NCBI GenBank assembly: GCA_022614805.1
Contig: JAKEHY010000038.1
Location: 124,001-188,000, forward strand
DNA: 64,000 bases
Direction of reading: 5' to 3'
From: Candidatus Zixiibacteriota bacterium
GTDB lineage: Bacteria > Zixibacteria > MSB-5A5 > DSPP01
Positions 27,468 to 37,200 of this stretch are shown here, in pieces (the first letter of the stretch is position 1; each line of letters starts with the position of its first letter). Under the pieces are notes generated by a model, which was not told the origin of the DNA, made no database searches, and saw nothing but the letters and a program-made list of their open reading frames with translations. A program made the position numbers and the translations under genes.

Positions 27468-28472
27468 ATGAAAATTCTGCCGGGAAAACAGGAGATGAAA
27501 ATAGCCCTCCTTTTGGGCGGGGGGGGGGCGCGGGGGCTGGCCCATATCGGGGTTTTGCGGGCTTTGGAAAATGCCGCCGTGCCGATTGCCGCCATCGCCG
27601 GCACCTCCCTGGGGGCCATCGTCGCCGCCGAATACAGCCGGATGCAGAATGCCGCCTGGTGCCAGAAGCTCTTCGAGCGCTTCGCCCGCTCGGAGGCCTT
27701 CAAAGCGCTGGGACTGGACCGGGTCGGCAAGGATATGCAAAGGGGGCAGGGTTTCTGGAATACCATTTTAAGCGGCATCCGTGAAAACGTTCTGATTGCC
27801 ATAGCCCTGCGGCGTCAGAGCATCGTCCCGCGCGAAAAAATAGACGCCGTTTTGTCCGAATTCGTCGCCGATGGCGAGCTCTCCGAGCTTCCCATCCCCG
27901 TCCGCATTGCGGCTTCGGACTTAAAGACCTCCCGCACGGTCTGCTTCCGTTCCGGCTCAATTCTCGGAGCCGCCCGAGCCTCCACCTCGCTGGCCGGCTA
28001 TTTCCCCCCCATCCGGGAAGACGGACACCTGCTGGTGGATGGGGAAGCCACCAGCATCCTTCCCATCGACTGCCTGGCCGGTCTGGGAATCACCCACACG
28101 CTGGCGATTGACGTTTCCGGCACCGTCTGGCCGGACTGGGAAGTCACCACCGCCCTGCAAGCCCTTCTGCGCCAGCAGGAGTTGGAGCGCTCCTATTTCC
28201 GCAGCTATTTGCACCGGCTCTGCGATCTGGTGGTGCATCCGGAGCTTCCCGGCGGTTTCTGGACCGATTTCGACCGGGTGGAGGAATTCGTGGAGGCCGG
28301 TTATAATGCGATGATAGCGGCTTTGCCCAAGCTGAAAAACTTCCGTCCCCGCCAACCCCTGGCGCATCTCGAAAACCCCCAACCACCGCCGCTCTATCTG
28401 GAATTTCCGTTTTCCAAGACAGGGGCGCTGCGGGAATCGGCTTCCCGCAAACAAGGAGAAAAAGCGGCATGA
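27468..28472 (+). CDS. Patatin-like phospholipase
   Basis: A 334-residue serine acyl hydrolase. The oxyanion loop is GGGGARGLAHIGVLRALE (17-34), the nucleophile elbow GTSLG has Ser47, and the dyad Asp is in VDGEATSILP. There is no signal peptide, so this is the cytoplasmic RssA/NTE-like type acting on membrane lipids or lysophospholipids. I start it at ATG 27468, which has a GAGG about eight bases ahead; the ATG at 27483 or 27495 would have poor spacing. It overlaps the acyl-CoA ligase by four bases, so the fatty acids released may be activated by the next enzyme. Confidence 0.92.
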   Translation: MKILPGKQEMKIALLLGGGGARGLAHIGVLRALENAAVPIAAIAGTSLGAIVAAEYSRMQNAAWCQKLFERFARSEAFKALGLDRVGKDMQRGQGFWNTILSGIRENVLIAIALRRQSIVPREKIDAVLSEFVADGELSELPIPVRIAASDLKTSRTVCFRSGSILGAARASTSLAGYFPPIREDGHLLVDGEATSILPIDCLAGLGITHTLAIDVSGTVWPDWEVTTALQALLRQQELERSYFRSYLHRLCDLVVHPELPGGFWTDFDRVEEFVEAGYNAMIAALPKLKNFRPRQPLAHLENPQPPPLYLEFPFSKTGALRESASRKQGEKAA

Positions 28473-30307
28473 GCGACAGGCCTAGAAGTTTGCCGGCGCT
28501 TTTTTCCCAGGTCTTTGTCCGTTTCTACCATCCCCGTCACCTGATGCGCAAGTATCTGGGCCGCTGGGAGGCCGCCAGCACCACCGAACTGGCCGGAAAC
28601 ATCCGGCGCATCGCCTACGGGCTGGCCGATTGGGGCCTTCAAAAAGGGGACAAGGTGGCGATTTTGTCCGCCAGCCGCCCGGAATGGGTGATGGCGGATT
28701 TGGCCATTCAGTCGCTGGGGGCTTCCTCGGTGCCGGTTTACCCGACCCAAACGCCGGAGATTGCCAGATACATCGTTGAACATAGCGAATCGCGGGCGAT
28801 TTTTGTAGAAAACGCCGAGCTCTGGAAAAAATTCGGCCCGGGTTTGGCCGATTTGAAACCCCTCGGGATTGTGGTCTTCTTTTCCAACGTGGTGCGCGAA
28901 CCGAAAGTTTTAGCCCTGCCGAGCTTGATGGAGATGGGGGATGAGTTGGCCGAGCGCCATCCCACCCTGTTTGCCGAAAAGCGGGATAGCTTGACGCCGG
29001 AAGATTTGGCCACCATCGTCTACACCAGCGGCACCACCGGCAACCCCAAGGGGGTGGAGTTGACCCACGCCAATCTCCTTTCCAATCTTTTTGCGGTCGG
29101 CCAGCGCATTCCGTTAGACCCCGGCGAGGATATCGCCTTGAGCTACCTCCCCCTCTCCCACGCCTTCGAACGGCTGGTGATTTATTACTACCTGACCAGC
29201 GGCATCCGGGTCGCCTTCGCCGGCGGAATTGAAACCTTGATGCAGGATTTGCGCGAAGTCCGGCCGACCATAGTGACCACCGTGCCGCGGCTTTTGGAAA
29301 AAGTGTACGCCGTGACGGTGGCGAAAGGAAATTCCGCCCCCTTTTTGAAACGCTTTCTGTTCCAGCAGGCGATGAGCGTCGCCGGCAAATGGAAACCGGA
29401 GATGGAGGAAAGCCGCATCTCCCGCATGCGCCTCGGGCTGGCCCGCAGTCTGGTCTTCCGCAAATGGCACGAGGCCTTTGGCGGCCGCCTGCGCTACCTT
29501 TTCACCGGCGGCGCCGCTCTGGATGCCGAGCTCGCCCGTCTTTTTATGGGCGCGGGTATCCGCGTCTTTCAGGGGTACGGTTTGACCGAGGCCTCCCCGG
29601 CCGTCGCCACCAATTGTCCCGGGATGAACAAAATCGGCACGGTGGGCAAACCGTTGGATGGAATCGAGGTGCGTATCTCCGATGACGGCGAGCTTTTCGT
29701 CCGCGGCGAAAACGTGATGCAGGGGTATCACAAGGAGCCCGCCGCCACCGCCGAAATCAAAACACCGGACGGCTGGCTCGCCACCGGCGACCTGGCCGAA
29801 CTGGACGAGGAAAGGTATTTAATCATCAAGGGGCGAAAAAAGGAGAGCTTCAAAACCAACACCGGCGATTTTGTGAATCCCTCCAAGCTCGAGCAGGCCC
29901 TGAAACAAAGCCCCTTTATCGAGGAAGCGGTGGTCACCGGCTCCGCCCGACCCGCGCCAGCGGCTTTGATTGTGCCGGACAAAAACTTTCTCAAGCAGTA
30001 TCTCGATTTCAAAGGGAATGGGCAGGTGGGCATCGACCAATTCATCCAGTCGCCGGAGTTCAAAACCCGTTTGGCCCGTAGCATTCAGAAAATCAACCAA
30101 ATCTTTGCCCGCTGGGAAAAAGTGCGCTATTTTGCCCTCGTGCCAGAGTCGTTTTCGATTGAGGGGGGGCAGCTGACCCCGACTTTGAAAGTCCGCCGCT
30201 CCATCGTGGAGGCGCGCTACCGGGATTTAATCGAGGCCGCCTACCGCGAAAAACCCCTGGAAATAGAAACCGACGTAACCGCCCCGGGCGAAAAAGTGGC
30301 TCAATGA
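28469..30307 (+). CDS. fadD: Long-chain acyl-CoA synthetase (AMP-forming)
   Basis: Activates fatty acids to acyl-CoA via acyl-AMP. The 612-residue ANL-superfamily protein has the P-loop YTSGTTGNPKGVELTH near residue 185, QGYGLTEASPAV near 370, ATGDLAELDEERYL near 436 and the hinge/lysine region GRKKESFKTNTGDFVNP. The latter resembles the long-chain FAA/FadD15-like subgroup more than E. coli FadD. It is translationally coupled to the patatin gene before it and to fadN after it by ATGA overlaps, placing it at the head of the beta-oxidation genes. Confidence 0.93.
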   Translation: MSDRPRSLPALFSQVFVRFYHPRHLMRKYLGRWEAASTTELAGNIRRIAYGLADWGLQKGDKVAILSASRPEWVMADLAIQSLGASSVPVYPTQTPEIARYIVEHSESRAIFVENAELWKKFGPGLADLKPLGIVVFFSNVVREPKVLALPSLMEMGDELAERHPTLFAEKRDSLTPEDLATIVYTSGTTGNPKGVELTHANLLSNLFAVGQRIPLDPGEDIALSYLPLSHAFERLVIYYYLTSGIRVAFAGGIETLMQDLREVRPTIVTTVPRLLEKVYAVTVAKGNSAPFLKRFLFQQAMSVAGKWKPEMEESRISRMRLGLARSLVFRKWHEAFGGRLRYLFTGGAALDAELARLFMGAGIRVFQGYGLTEASPAVATNCPGMNKIGTVGKPLDGIEVRISDDGELFVRGENVMQGYHKEPAATAEIKTPDGWLATGDLAELDEERYLIIKGRKKESFKTNTGDFVNPSKLEQALKQSPFIEEAVVTGSARPAPAALIVPDKNFLKQYLDFKGNGQVGIDQFIQSPEFKTRLARSIQKINQIFARWEKVRYFALVPESFSIEGGQLTPTLKVRRSIVEARYRDLIEAAYREKPLEIETDVTAPGEKVAQ

Positions 30308-32559
30308 AAACCCCCCGCCGGGCCGCCGTTCTGGGGGCGGGGGTGATGGGTTCGCAGCTGGCGGCCCTTCTGGCCGGCAGCGGCCTCAAAGTTGAGCTTT
30401 TTGACATTCCCGGCCCCGACCCCAAAGAGCCGGAAAAGATAACCAAGGAAGCCTTAAAAAAACTGAAGGCCCAAAAGCCCTCCCCCTTCTTTCACTCGTT
30501 CCAGTTGGAAAACATCCGCCCGGGCAGCCTGGGGCATCATCTCGAACGGCTGAAGGAGGTCGATTGGGTCTTGGAAGCGGCTCCGGAAAACCTGAAAACC
30601 AAGCAGGAACTTTTTGCCAAAATTTCCGGCTATCTGGTGGAGGACGCCATCTTCTCCTCCAACACCAGCAGCCTCTCGGTGGCCAAACTGGGGGAAGTGC
30701 TGCCGGAAAAACTTCGCCGGCGCTTTTTCATCACCCATTTCTTCAACCCCCCCCGCTACCTGCGTCTGCTGGAGCTGCTGCCCCACCCGGAGACGGATGT
30801 CAAAGCCAGCACCCCTTTTCTATGGTTTCTCGACCGGCATCTGGGGAAAAGCATCGTGCCGGTGAAGGACACCCCCGCCTTCGTGGCCAACCGGATTGGC
30901 ATCTTCGCCCTCCTAGATGCGCTGGCACTGGCGGCCGAATACAAGTTTTCTCCGTCGCAAGTTGACCATCTAACCGGCCCTTTAATCGGTCGCCCCAAAA
31001 GCGCCACCTTCCGCACAGCCGATTTGGTCGGACTGGACACGGTGATGGCGGTGGTTAAAATCGTCCGCGAAGGGGCTGCCGACGACCCACGCATCGACCG
31101 CTTCACCCCGCCGCCGATTTTGCAGGCGCTTTTCTCCTCCGGAAAGCTGGGAGAAAAAACCGGCGCCGGTTTCTACCGCAAGCAAGGGGACAAAATTGAA
31201 GAAGCGGATGAGAATCTGAATTATGCCGAAAGAAAAAGGCTGCAAACATCCCTTCTGGCCCAGGCCGGCGCCGAAGAGGACTTGGTTAAACGGGTGCGAA
31301 TGCTTTTCGCCGCGCTGGACGACCCGGGGGGAGCTTTCGTTTCGCGCCATCTAATATCCGTGGCCGGCTATGCCGCCGCGCTGGAGGGAAAAATCTGCGA
31401 CCGGCCGGGGCAAATCGACGATGCCTTGCGCTGGGGCTTCGGCTGGCAGATGGGGCCTTTGGAGCTGGCCAAAGCGGTCAACTGCGACCTTTTAAGCAAG
31501 GCCGCTTCAAAATTCTCCCTGCCGGCTCCAACCCTTCCCGAAAAAATCGAATCGGGTGAGCCCGGGCCTATTCTGCTTCCCGCAAAACCGGAAAAAGTGG
31601 TGGCCGAAAACAAGGAAGCTGCGCTTTTGGACGCCGGCAACGGAGTCGCCGTTCTGGTTTTTCATTCCAAGCTGAACGTCATCGGCGCCGGAATCCTAAG
31701 TCTTGCCCAGCAGGCGCTTGAGAAAGTCAAAAGCGATTTCGATGCTTTGGTAATAGCCAACGACCCGCAGGTGGAGGCTTTTTCCGCTGGCGCCAATCTG
31801 GCCTGGCTTTTGATGGCCGCCTCGGAAGGGGATTTCGACGAAATTGCCCTCATGATAAAAAAATTCCAATCCGTAACCGAGGGGATGAGCAACGCCGCCT
31901 TCCCGGTCGTCGCCGCTCCCTTTGGCCTGACCCTGGGCGGCGGCTGTGAAATCTGTTTGGCGGCGACCCGAAGGGTGGCCCATCGTGAGCTTTATATCGG
32001 CCTGGTCGAAACCGGGGTGGGCCTGCTTCCGGCCGGAGGGGGAACGACGCGGATGGCCGAACAAATTGCCCGCTGGGCCAAGGGCGGAATGCTTCTGCCC
32101 CATTTGAAAACCGTTTTCGAAAACGTCGGCCTGGCCAAAGTCAGCACGAGTGCGGATGAAGCTTTGGCAATGGGTTATCTGCAGCCGGAGGATTTGGTGG
32201 TTCCCAACCGCGGCCGCCTCGTCGCCGCGGCCCTCTCCCAAGCCCGGCTTCTGGCCGATGCAGGAACCCCTGCAATAGCTTCCGAAAAAATCCGGGTGGC
32301 CGGCAAAAACGGCCTGGCTGCCATCGAAACGTTTTTGTACTTGATGCGTGAAAGCAAAATGATAACTGAACACGATGTCACCGTCGGCCGCTCGCTGGCA
32401 AAGGTTTTATGCGGCGGCGAAGTGCCGGGTGAACCGGAAGTCCCCCGCCGGCACCTGCTCGATTCGGAGGCGGAAGAATTTTTGCGCCTGGTCGGAATGC
32501 GCCAAACGCAGGAGCGGATGGCGCATTTGTTGAAAACCGGAAAACCGTTGAGAAATTAA
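30304..32559 (+). CDS. fadN: 3-hydroxyacyl-CoA dehydrogenase / enoyl-CoA hydratase fusion
   Basis: Bifunctional beta-oxidation enzyme of 751 residues. The dehydrogenase comes first: the NAD motif GAGVMGSQLAALLAGSGLKV is at about 10-29, the catalytic His is in FITHFFNPPRYL, and the C-terminal dehydrogenase domains follow. A crotonase domain closes the protein, with an oxyanion region SAGANLAWLL, GGGCEICLAATRR and ETGVGLLPAGGGTTRM. This order (dehydrogenase then hydratase) is that of Bacillus FadN and opposite to E. coli FadB/FadJ. The fadN-fadA-fadE gene order also matches Bacillus. Confidence 0.94.
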   Translation: MKTPRRAAVLGAGVMGSQLAALLAGSGLKVELFDIPGPDPKEPEKITKEALKKLKAQKPSPFFHSFQLENIRPGSLGHHLERLKEVDWVLEAAPENLKTKQELFAKISGYLVEDAIFSSNTSSLSVAKLGEVLPEKLRRRFFITHFFNPPRYLRLLELLPHPETDVKASTPFLWFLDRHLGKSIVPVKDTPAFVANRIGIFALLDALALAAEYKFSPSQVDHLTGPLIGRPKSATFRTADLVGLDTVMAVVKIVREGAADDPRIDRFTPPPILQALFSSGKLGEKTGAGFYRKQGDKIEEADENLNYAERKRLQTSLLAQAGAEEDLVKRVRMLFAALDDPGGAFVSRHLISVAGYAAALEGKICDRPGQIDDALRWGFGWQMGPLELAKAVNCDLLSKAASKFSLPAPTLPEKIESGEPGPILLPAKPEKVVAENKEAALLDAGNGVAVLVFHSKLNVIGAGILSLAQQALEKVKSDFDALVIANDPQVEAFSAGANLAWLLMAASEGDFDEIALMIKKFQSVTEGMSNAAFPVVAAPFGLTLGGGCEICLAATRRVAHRELYIGLVETGVGLLPAGGGTTRMAEQIARWAKGGMLLPHLKTVFENVGLAKVSTSADEALAMGYLQPEDLVVPNRGRLVAAALSQARLLADAGTPAIASEKIRVAGKNGLAAIETFLYLMRESKMITEHDVTVGRSLAKVLCGGEVPGEPEVPRRHLLDSEAEEFLRLVGMRQTQERMAHLLKTGKPLRN

Positions 32560-32574
32560 AATCGTCAAAAAAAA

Positions 32575-33756
32575 ATGAAGGAAGCCGTCATCGTTGCCGC
32601 CAAAAGAACCCCGGTAGGAAAGGGTTTTACCGGCTCTTTGGCCCAGGTGCATCCCGTCCACCTCGGCACCGTTCCGATTAAAGCGGTTGCCGGCGCCCTT
32701 CCGGGGTTCGACCCAAGGCTGGTGGACGAATTAATCGTCGGCTGTGCGATGCCGGAAGGGGAACAGGGGTTGAACGTAGCCCGGCTCATCGGTTTCGCTG
32801 CAGAACTGCCGGATGGCGTTCCGGCTATGACCGTGAACCGGTTCTGCGCCTCCGGGCTGGAGGTAATCAGCCTGGCGGCCAACCGAATTCACCTTGGGGA
32901 GGCAAATCTAATCATAGCCGCCGGGGTGGAATCGATGAGCGCCGTGCCGATGGGGGGGAACAAAATTGCGCCGGAGCTCACTTTGGTGCGTGCCCGTCCG
33001 GAATCCTACATCTCGATGGGGTTGACGGCGGAGAACCTGGCCGAAAAGTACAAGGTGAGCCGCCAGGAGCAGGACCAGTTTTCCCTCGAAAGTCACCGCA
33101 AGGCGGTTGCCGCAATTGACAACGGGGCCTTCGCCGACCAGATTGCCCCGGTGGAAATCCTCCGGCAAAATCCCGGTGAAAAAGGGAAGATTGAAACCTC
33201 GAAGTCGACTTTTTCCACCGACGAAGGCCCCCGGCGGGATACCAGCTTGGAAGCTTTGGCCAAACTGGTGCCGTCATTTAAAAAGGAGGGCACTGTAACG
33301 GCCGGCAATTCCAGCCAGATTTCGGACGCCGCCGCCGCGGTGGTTTTGGCGGAAGCGGAATTCGCCCGGAAACAGAGCTGGAAGCCGCTAGCCCGTTTCG
33401 TGGGCTACGCCACCGCCGGGGTGGCGCCGGAGCTTATGGGCATCGGTCCGGTCGAGGCCGTTCCAAAGCTGTTGAAGCGAACCGGCCTTTCTCTTTCGAC
33501 CCTCGACATCATTTTGCTGAACGAGGCTTTCGCCGCCCAGACCCTGGCGGTCATCCGCCAGCTCGGTCTGGATATAAAAAAGGTCAACCCGAACGGCGGC
33601 GCCATCGCCCTGGGGCATCCCTTGGGTGCGACCGGAGCCAAGCTGACGGTCGAGTTAACGTATAAACTTTTGCGGTCGAACAAAAGATATGGAATGGTGA
33701 CGATGTGCGTGGGGGGTGGAATGGGGGCCGCCGGAATTTTTGAAAGGATTTCGTAA
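32575..33756 (+). CDS. fadA: Acetyl-CoA C-acyltransferase (3-ketoacyl-CoA thiolase)
   Basis: Final thiolytic step of beta-oxidation. The 393-residue thiolase has the nucleophile Cys91 in [13 protein letters not shown], the His in [17 protein letters not shown] and the second Cys in [17 protein letters not shown]. Length and the absence of extra loops fit the tetrameric/dimeric thiolase group. The ATG at 32575 is 15 bases after fadN, with only a weak ribosome site in an A-rich spacer. It probably supplies acetyl-CoA together with the neighbouring FadN and FadE. Confidence 0.95.
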   Translation: MKEAVIVAAKRTPVGKGFTGSLAQVHPVHLGTVPIKAVAGALPGFDPRLVDELIVGCAMPEGEQGLNVARLIGFAAELPDGVPAMTVNRFCASGLEVISLAANRIHLGEANLIIAAGVESMSAVPMGGNKIAPELTLVRARPESYISMGLTAENLAEKYKVSRQEQDQFSLESHRKAVAAIDNGAFADQIAPVEILRQNPGEKGKIETSKSTFSTDEGPRRDTSLEALAKLVPSFKKEGTVTAGNSSQISDAAAAVVLAEAEFARKQSWKPLARFVGYATAGVAPELMGIGPVEAVPKLLKRTGLSLSTLDIILLNEAFAAQTLAVIRQLGLDIKKVNPNGGAIALGHPLGATGAKLTVELTYKLLRSNKRYGMVTMCVGGGMGAAGIFERIS

Positions 33757-33794
33757 GGGGGAGACGGGTCTCGTTTTTTATCAGATGAACGAAA

Positions 33795-35573
33795 ATGTCA
33801 GATAAGGAAAATAAAACCATCCCTTCCGGCGGCGGCTTTTTGCTCGGGCCTTCAAGTCCGGAATGCCTCACTACGCCGGAACGTTTTTCGGATGAGGTCA
33901 GAACCATCGTCGAGACCGCCCGCGACTTTATGCTGAAAAAAGTAGTATCCAAATCGGAGGCGATAGAAAAGAAGGAAGAAGGGTTGATGGTGGCCCTCTT
34001 CAAAGAGTGTGGACAGCTCGGACTTTTGGGTATCGAAATACCGGAGGAATACGGCGGGCTGGGAATGGGAAAAGTCGCCTCCGCCGCCGCTTCCGAAGAA
34101 ATCGGCCGCCAGGCCTCCTTTGCCGTCACCTTCGGCGGCCACACCGGAATCGGCGCGCTCCCGATCGTGTACTTCGGAACACCGGCGCAAAGGGATAAAT
34201 ATCTGCCCAAACTGGCCACCGGCGAGTGGATGGCCGCCTACGCCTTGACCGAGCCGGGCAGCGGCTCGGATGCCTTGGCGGCGCGAACGAGAGCCGACTT
34301 GACGCCGGATGGCAAGTTCTACAAGCTCTCCGGCGGCAAGGTTTGGATTTCCAATGCCGGCTGGGCCGACCTGTTCGTGGTCTTTGCCCAAGTGGACGGG
34401 GAGAAGTTCACCGGCTTTGTAATCGAGCGCACCGTCCCCGGTTTTTCAGTCGGAACAGAGGAGAAGAAAATGGGGCTGCACGGTTCTTCCACCTGTGCGC
34501 TTTCTTTTTCAGATGCGATGGTGCCGGCCGAAAACGTTTTAGGGGAAATCGGCCAGGGGCACAAAATTGCTTTCAACGTCTTGAATGTCGGCCGCTTCAA
34601 GTTAGGGGCCGCCACTGTCGGGGCTCTGAAATACGTTCTGCAAATCGCCGCCGGCTATGCCGGCGGACGCAAGCAGTTCGGCAAAACCATCGACAGCTTC
34701 CCGCTCGTTCAAGCGATGTTGGCCCGAATGGCCGTTCGCGCCGCCGCGGCCGAAAGCATTGTCTATCGCACCGCCGGGCTTATCGATGCCGCCGCCAAGC
34801 AGCGCGCCGAAGGAAAGGAAAAAATCGCCGCTGAACTTTCCGCCGTGGAGGAGTACGCCGTCGAATCCTCCATTTTGAAAGTCGCTTGTTCGGAAATGCT
34901 GGACCAAAGCGTGGATGACTGCGTGCAGATTCACGGCGGCTACGGCTACTCGGCCGAATATCCGGCCGAGCGCTTTTACCGGGACAGCCGCATCAACCGG
35001 ATTTTCGAGGGGACCAACGAAATCAACCGGATGCTGGTCACCGGGATGCTTTTGAAGCGGGCGATGGGCGGCCGTGTGCCGCTTTTGGCCGCCGCCCAGA
35101 AGGCCCAGCAAGCGTTGATGGATTTGCCGTCCGGTGAAGAAGCGCAAGGTCCACTAGGAGCCGAGTTAGCTTTAGCCGAAGGCATCAAAAAAGCCGCTCT
35201 GCTTTTGGCCGGCGCCGCCGCCCAAAAATTCGGGACAAAGATGGATGAACGGCAGCAGGTTTTGGCTGGCGTGGCCGACTTGATAATCGCCGCTTACTGC
35301 TGTGAAAGCTTGACCATGCGCGCTCTGGCCGCCGGTGAGACACCGACCGGCAAATTTCTTTCCTCCGCCTCCCGGTATTACGCCTCCGGCCTGCCGGATA
35401 ATCTTCTCTCCATCGGCCGTTCGGTGGCCGCCGCCGCAGCCGAAGGGGACAACGCAATGCTTCTGGCTTCCGGTGTGAAACGCTTCCTGCGCTACCCGCT
35501 TTTCGACCGTTTTGCCTTGGAACGGGAATTGGCGGAAATGGTCAAGTCCAGAACTGGATATCCAATCTCTTGA
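33795..35573 (+). CDS. fadE: Acyl-CoA dehydrogenase
   Basis: FAD-dependent first oxidation of acyl-CoA. The 592 residues hold a standard acyl-CoA dehydrogenase fold: the N-terminal helical domain, [20 protein letters not shown] in the middle beta-domain, the [21 protein letters not shown] motif and [11 protein letters not shown] at about 407. An extra C-terminal domain of roughly 180 residues makes it the long Bacillus-type FadE, which acts with FadN and FadA. It is the last gene of the lipid-degradation run and is convergent with the UbiA-like gene one base beyond its stop. Confidence 0.95.
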   Translation: MSDKENKTIPSGGGFLLGPSSPECLTTPERFSDEVRTIVETARDFMLKKVVSKSEAIEKKEEGLMVALFKECGQLGLLGIEIPEEYGGLGMGKVASAAASEEIGRQASFAVTFGGHTGIGALPIVYFGTPAQRDKYLPKLATGEWMAAYALTEPGSGSDALAARTRADLTPDGKFYKLSGGKVWISNAGWADLFVVFAQVDGEKFTGFVIERTVPGFSVGTEEKKMGLHGSSTCALSFSDAMVPAENVLGEIGQGHKIAFNVLNVGRFKLGAATVGALKYVLQIAAGYAGGRKQFGKTIDSFPLVQAMLARMAVRAAAAESIVYRTAGLIDAAAKQRAEGKEKIAAELSAVEEYAVESSILKVACSEMLDQSVDDCVQIHGGYGYSAEYPAERFYRDSRINRIFEGTNEINRMLVTGMLLKRAMGGRVPLLAAAQKAQQALMDLPSGEEAQGPLGAELALAEGIKKAALLLAGAAAQKFGTKMDERQQVLAGVADLIIAAYCCESLTMRALAAGETPTGKFLSSASRYYASGLPDNLLSIGRSVAAAAAEGDNAMLLASGVKRFLRYPLFDRFALERELAEMVKSRTGYPIS

Positions 35574-35574
35574 T

Positions 35575-36450
35575 TTATTTGTAAATCAATAAAAATACCG
35601 CCCCGGCCCATAGGATGATGCCCAGGACGAGGGGTAAATCCGAAAAAATCGTTTTGGTCGGGTCCCCCCCTTCGGTTTTCTGGTGCACCAGATACAAATA
35701 GCGGAAAATTCCGAAAAGGACGAACGGGACGGTGAGATAAAGGTGGGTGGAACCCAACTTTTCCTTCACTTCCGGTGACAAAGTATAGAACGTGTAGGCC
35801 ACCACGGTTGAAGCCGTCACCACGCCGATAAGCTGGTCCAAAAGATAAGGGGAATAATGCTCCAGGCTGGCGCGGTGGCTTTTGGCTTCACCTTCAAGCA
35901 GTACCATCTCCGCCCGCCGCTTGGAAAATCCGAGAAACAGGGATAAAAGCAGGGTGCAGATGATGAGCCAGTCGGAAATCGGCGCCCCGATGAGCCAGCC
36001 GCCGGCAACGGCCCGCAAAACAAAGCCAACAGCCAAAAGCATCGCATCCAGAATCACAAAACGCTTGAAGAAAAAAGAATAGGCGAAATTGGTGGCGATA
36101 AAAAGCGCCAGTCCCAAGGCGAATTTTTGCTCCAGCTCAAAAGACCAGACCAGGGATATGCCAAGCCCGACTAAGGAAACGCCAAAAGCGGCCGAACGGG
36201 GGAGTTGCCCAGAGGCGACCGGCCGTTTCGACTTCAGCGGGTGTTTGACGTCCGAAGCGTAGTCGATGGCGTCGTTCAAAAGGTAGAGGGAAGAGGAGGC
36301 CAGGCAGAAAACCAGAAACCCCCAGAAATTTTTGACCAACAACTCGACATCGAACAGATGTTTGGAAAAAATCAAAGCCGCAAACAAAAGGAGATTTTTC
36401 GGCCACTGGTAGGGGCGGGCCGATTTCCACAAGGCGGCTAAAAGCTTCAT
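35575..36450 (-). CDS. UbiA-family prenyltransferase, decaprenyl-phosphate phosphoribosyltransferase-like
   Basis: A 291-residue membrane protein with about nine helices. The N-terminus ARPYQWPKNLLLFAALIFS and NDAIDYASDVKHPLKSKRPV are characteristic of the subgroup that transfers phosphoribose to polyprenyl phosphate (mycobacterial DPPR synthase, Rv3806c). In actinobacteria this leads to decaprenyl-phospho-arabinose. In other phyla the product is uncertain. The downstream nucleotidyltransferase and epimerase on the same strand hint at a surface-glycan or glycolipid role. It differs clearly from the mqnP UbiA protein. Confidence 0.82.
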   Translation of the reverse strand: MKLLAALWKSARPYQWPKNLLLFAALIFSKHLFDVELLVKNFWGFLVFCLASSSLYLLNDAIDYASDVKHPLKSKRPVASGQLPRSAAFGVSLVGLGISLVWSFELEQKFALGLALFIATNFAYSFFFKRFVILDAMLLAVGFVLRAVAGGWLIGAPISDWLIICTLLLSLFLGFSKRRAEMVLLEGEAKSHRASLEHYSPYLLDQLIGVVTASTVVAYTFYTLSPEVKEKLGSTHLYLTVPFVLFGIFRYLYLVHQKTEGGDPTKTIFSDLPLVLGIILWAGAVFLLIYK

Positions 36451-36480
36451 TAGCTGATTAGCGTGCCCTAAACCGGTTTC

Positions 36481-37200
36481 TCATTTCGGCAGAAAGCGGG
36501 AGGAATGGGCGGAGAAAAATTCGGCCGCCCTGGCGTAATCCTCCCCCCGCCCGATGTCCAGCCAAAAGCCGGTGAAAGGAAAGCTGGCCACCTTCCGCTT
36601 GGCCTTGAGAAGGGTCAAAACCAGCTGGGGAAAATCGAAACGCCGGTTTTTGGGGATGAAACGCAACACTTCCGGCGAAAAGATATACACCCCCATCGAA
36701 ACCTGGTAGGGAAGGGAGGGCTTTTCTATGTAGTTGGAAATTTGATGGTTGTGGTTGGTCACCACCACGCCGAAATCGACCCGCACCTCCCGGTGGTGGG
36801 TGGCCACTGTCGCCACGGCGCCGTTTTTCTCGTGGAAGTGCCAGAGCCGGCGGTAGTCCAAATCGGTCAAAACGTCTCCGTTCATCACCAAAAACGGGTC
36901 GGTCAAATCCGTAAGCAAAGCCAGAGGCCCGGCCGTCCCCAAAGCCTTGGTTTCTACCAGGTAGTCGATGTACAGCCCGAACTGCCGCCCGTCGCCAAAA
37001 AAGGTACGAATAAGGTGGGATAAATGCCCGGTGGCAATGGTCACCCGCCGGGTGCCGGCTTTCCTTAACTGGCGCAAAACGACCTCTAAAATCGGCATAT
37101 CCCCCACCGGCATAAGCGGTTTGGGGATGACCGCCGTATAAGGGGCAAGCCGGGTCCCCTTGCCTCCGGCCAAAATGATGGCCCGTTCGGGAAAGTTCAT
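36481..37200 (-). CDS. Sugar-1-phosphate nucleotidyltransferase
   Basis: A 239-residue NTP-transferase. The nucleotide loop is ILAGGKGTRLAPYTAVIPKP, with the metal-site MNGDVLTDLDY and the sugar-binding YIEKPSLPYQVSMGVYIF. The length is short, without a left-handed beta-helix, as in mannose-1-phosphate guanylyltransferase-like and MurU/HddC-like enzymes. The sugar is undetermined. Its ATG overlaps the epimerase stop by four bases, so the two form a pair, probably making an activated sugar for surface glycans. Confidence 0.88.
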   Translation of the reverse strand: MNFPERAIILAGGKGTRLAPYTAVIPKPLMPVGDMPILEVVLRQLRKAGTRRVTIATGHLSHLIRTFFGDGRQFGLYIDYLVETKALGTAGPLALLTDLTDPFLVMNGDVLTDLDYRRLWHFHEKNGAVATVATHHREVRVDFGVVVTNHNHQISNYIEKPSLPYQVSMGVYIFSPEVLRFIPKNRRFDFPQLVLTLLKAKRKVASFPFTGFWLDIGRGEDYARAAEFFSAHSSRFLPK

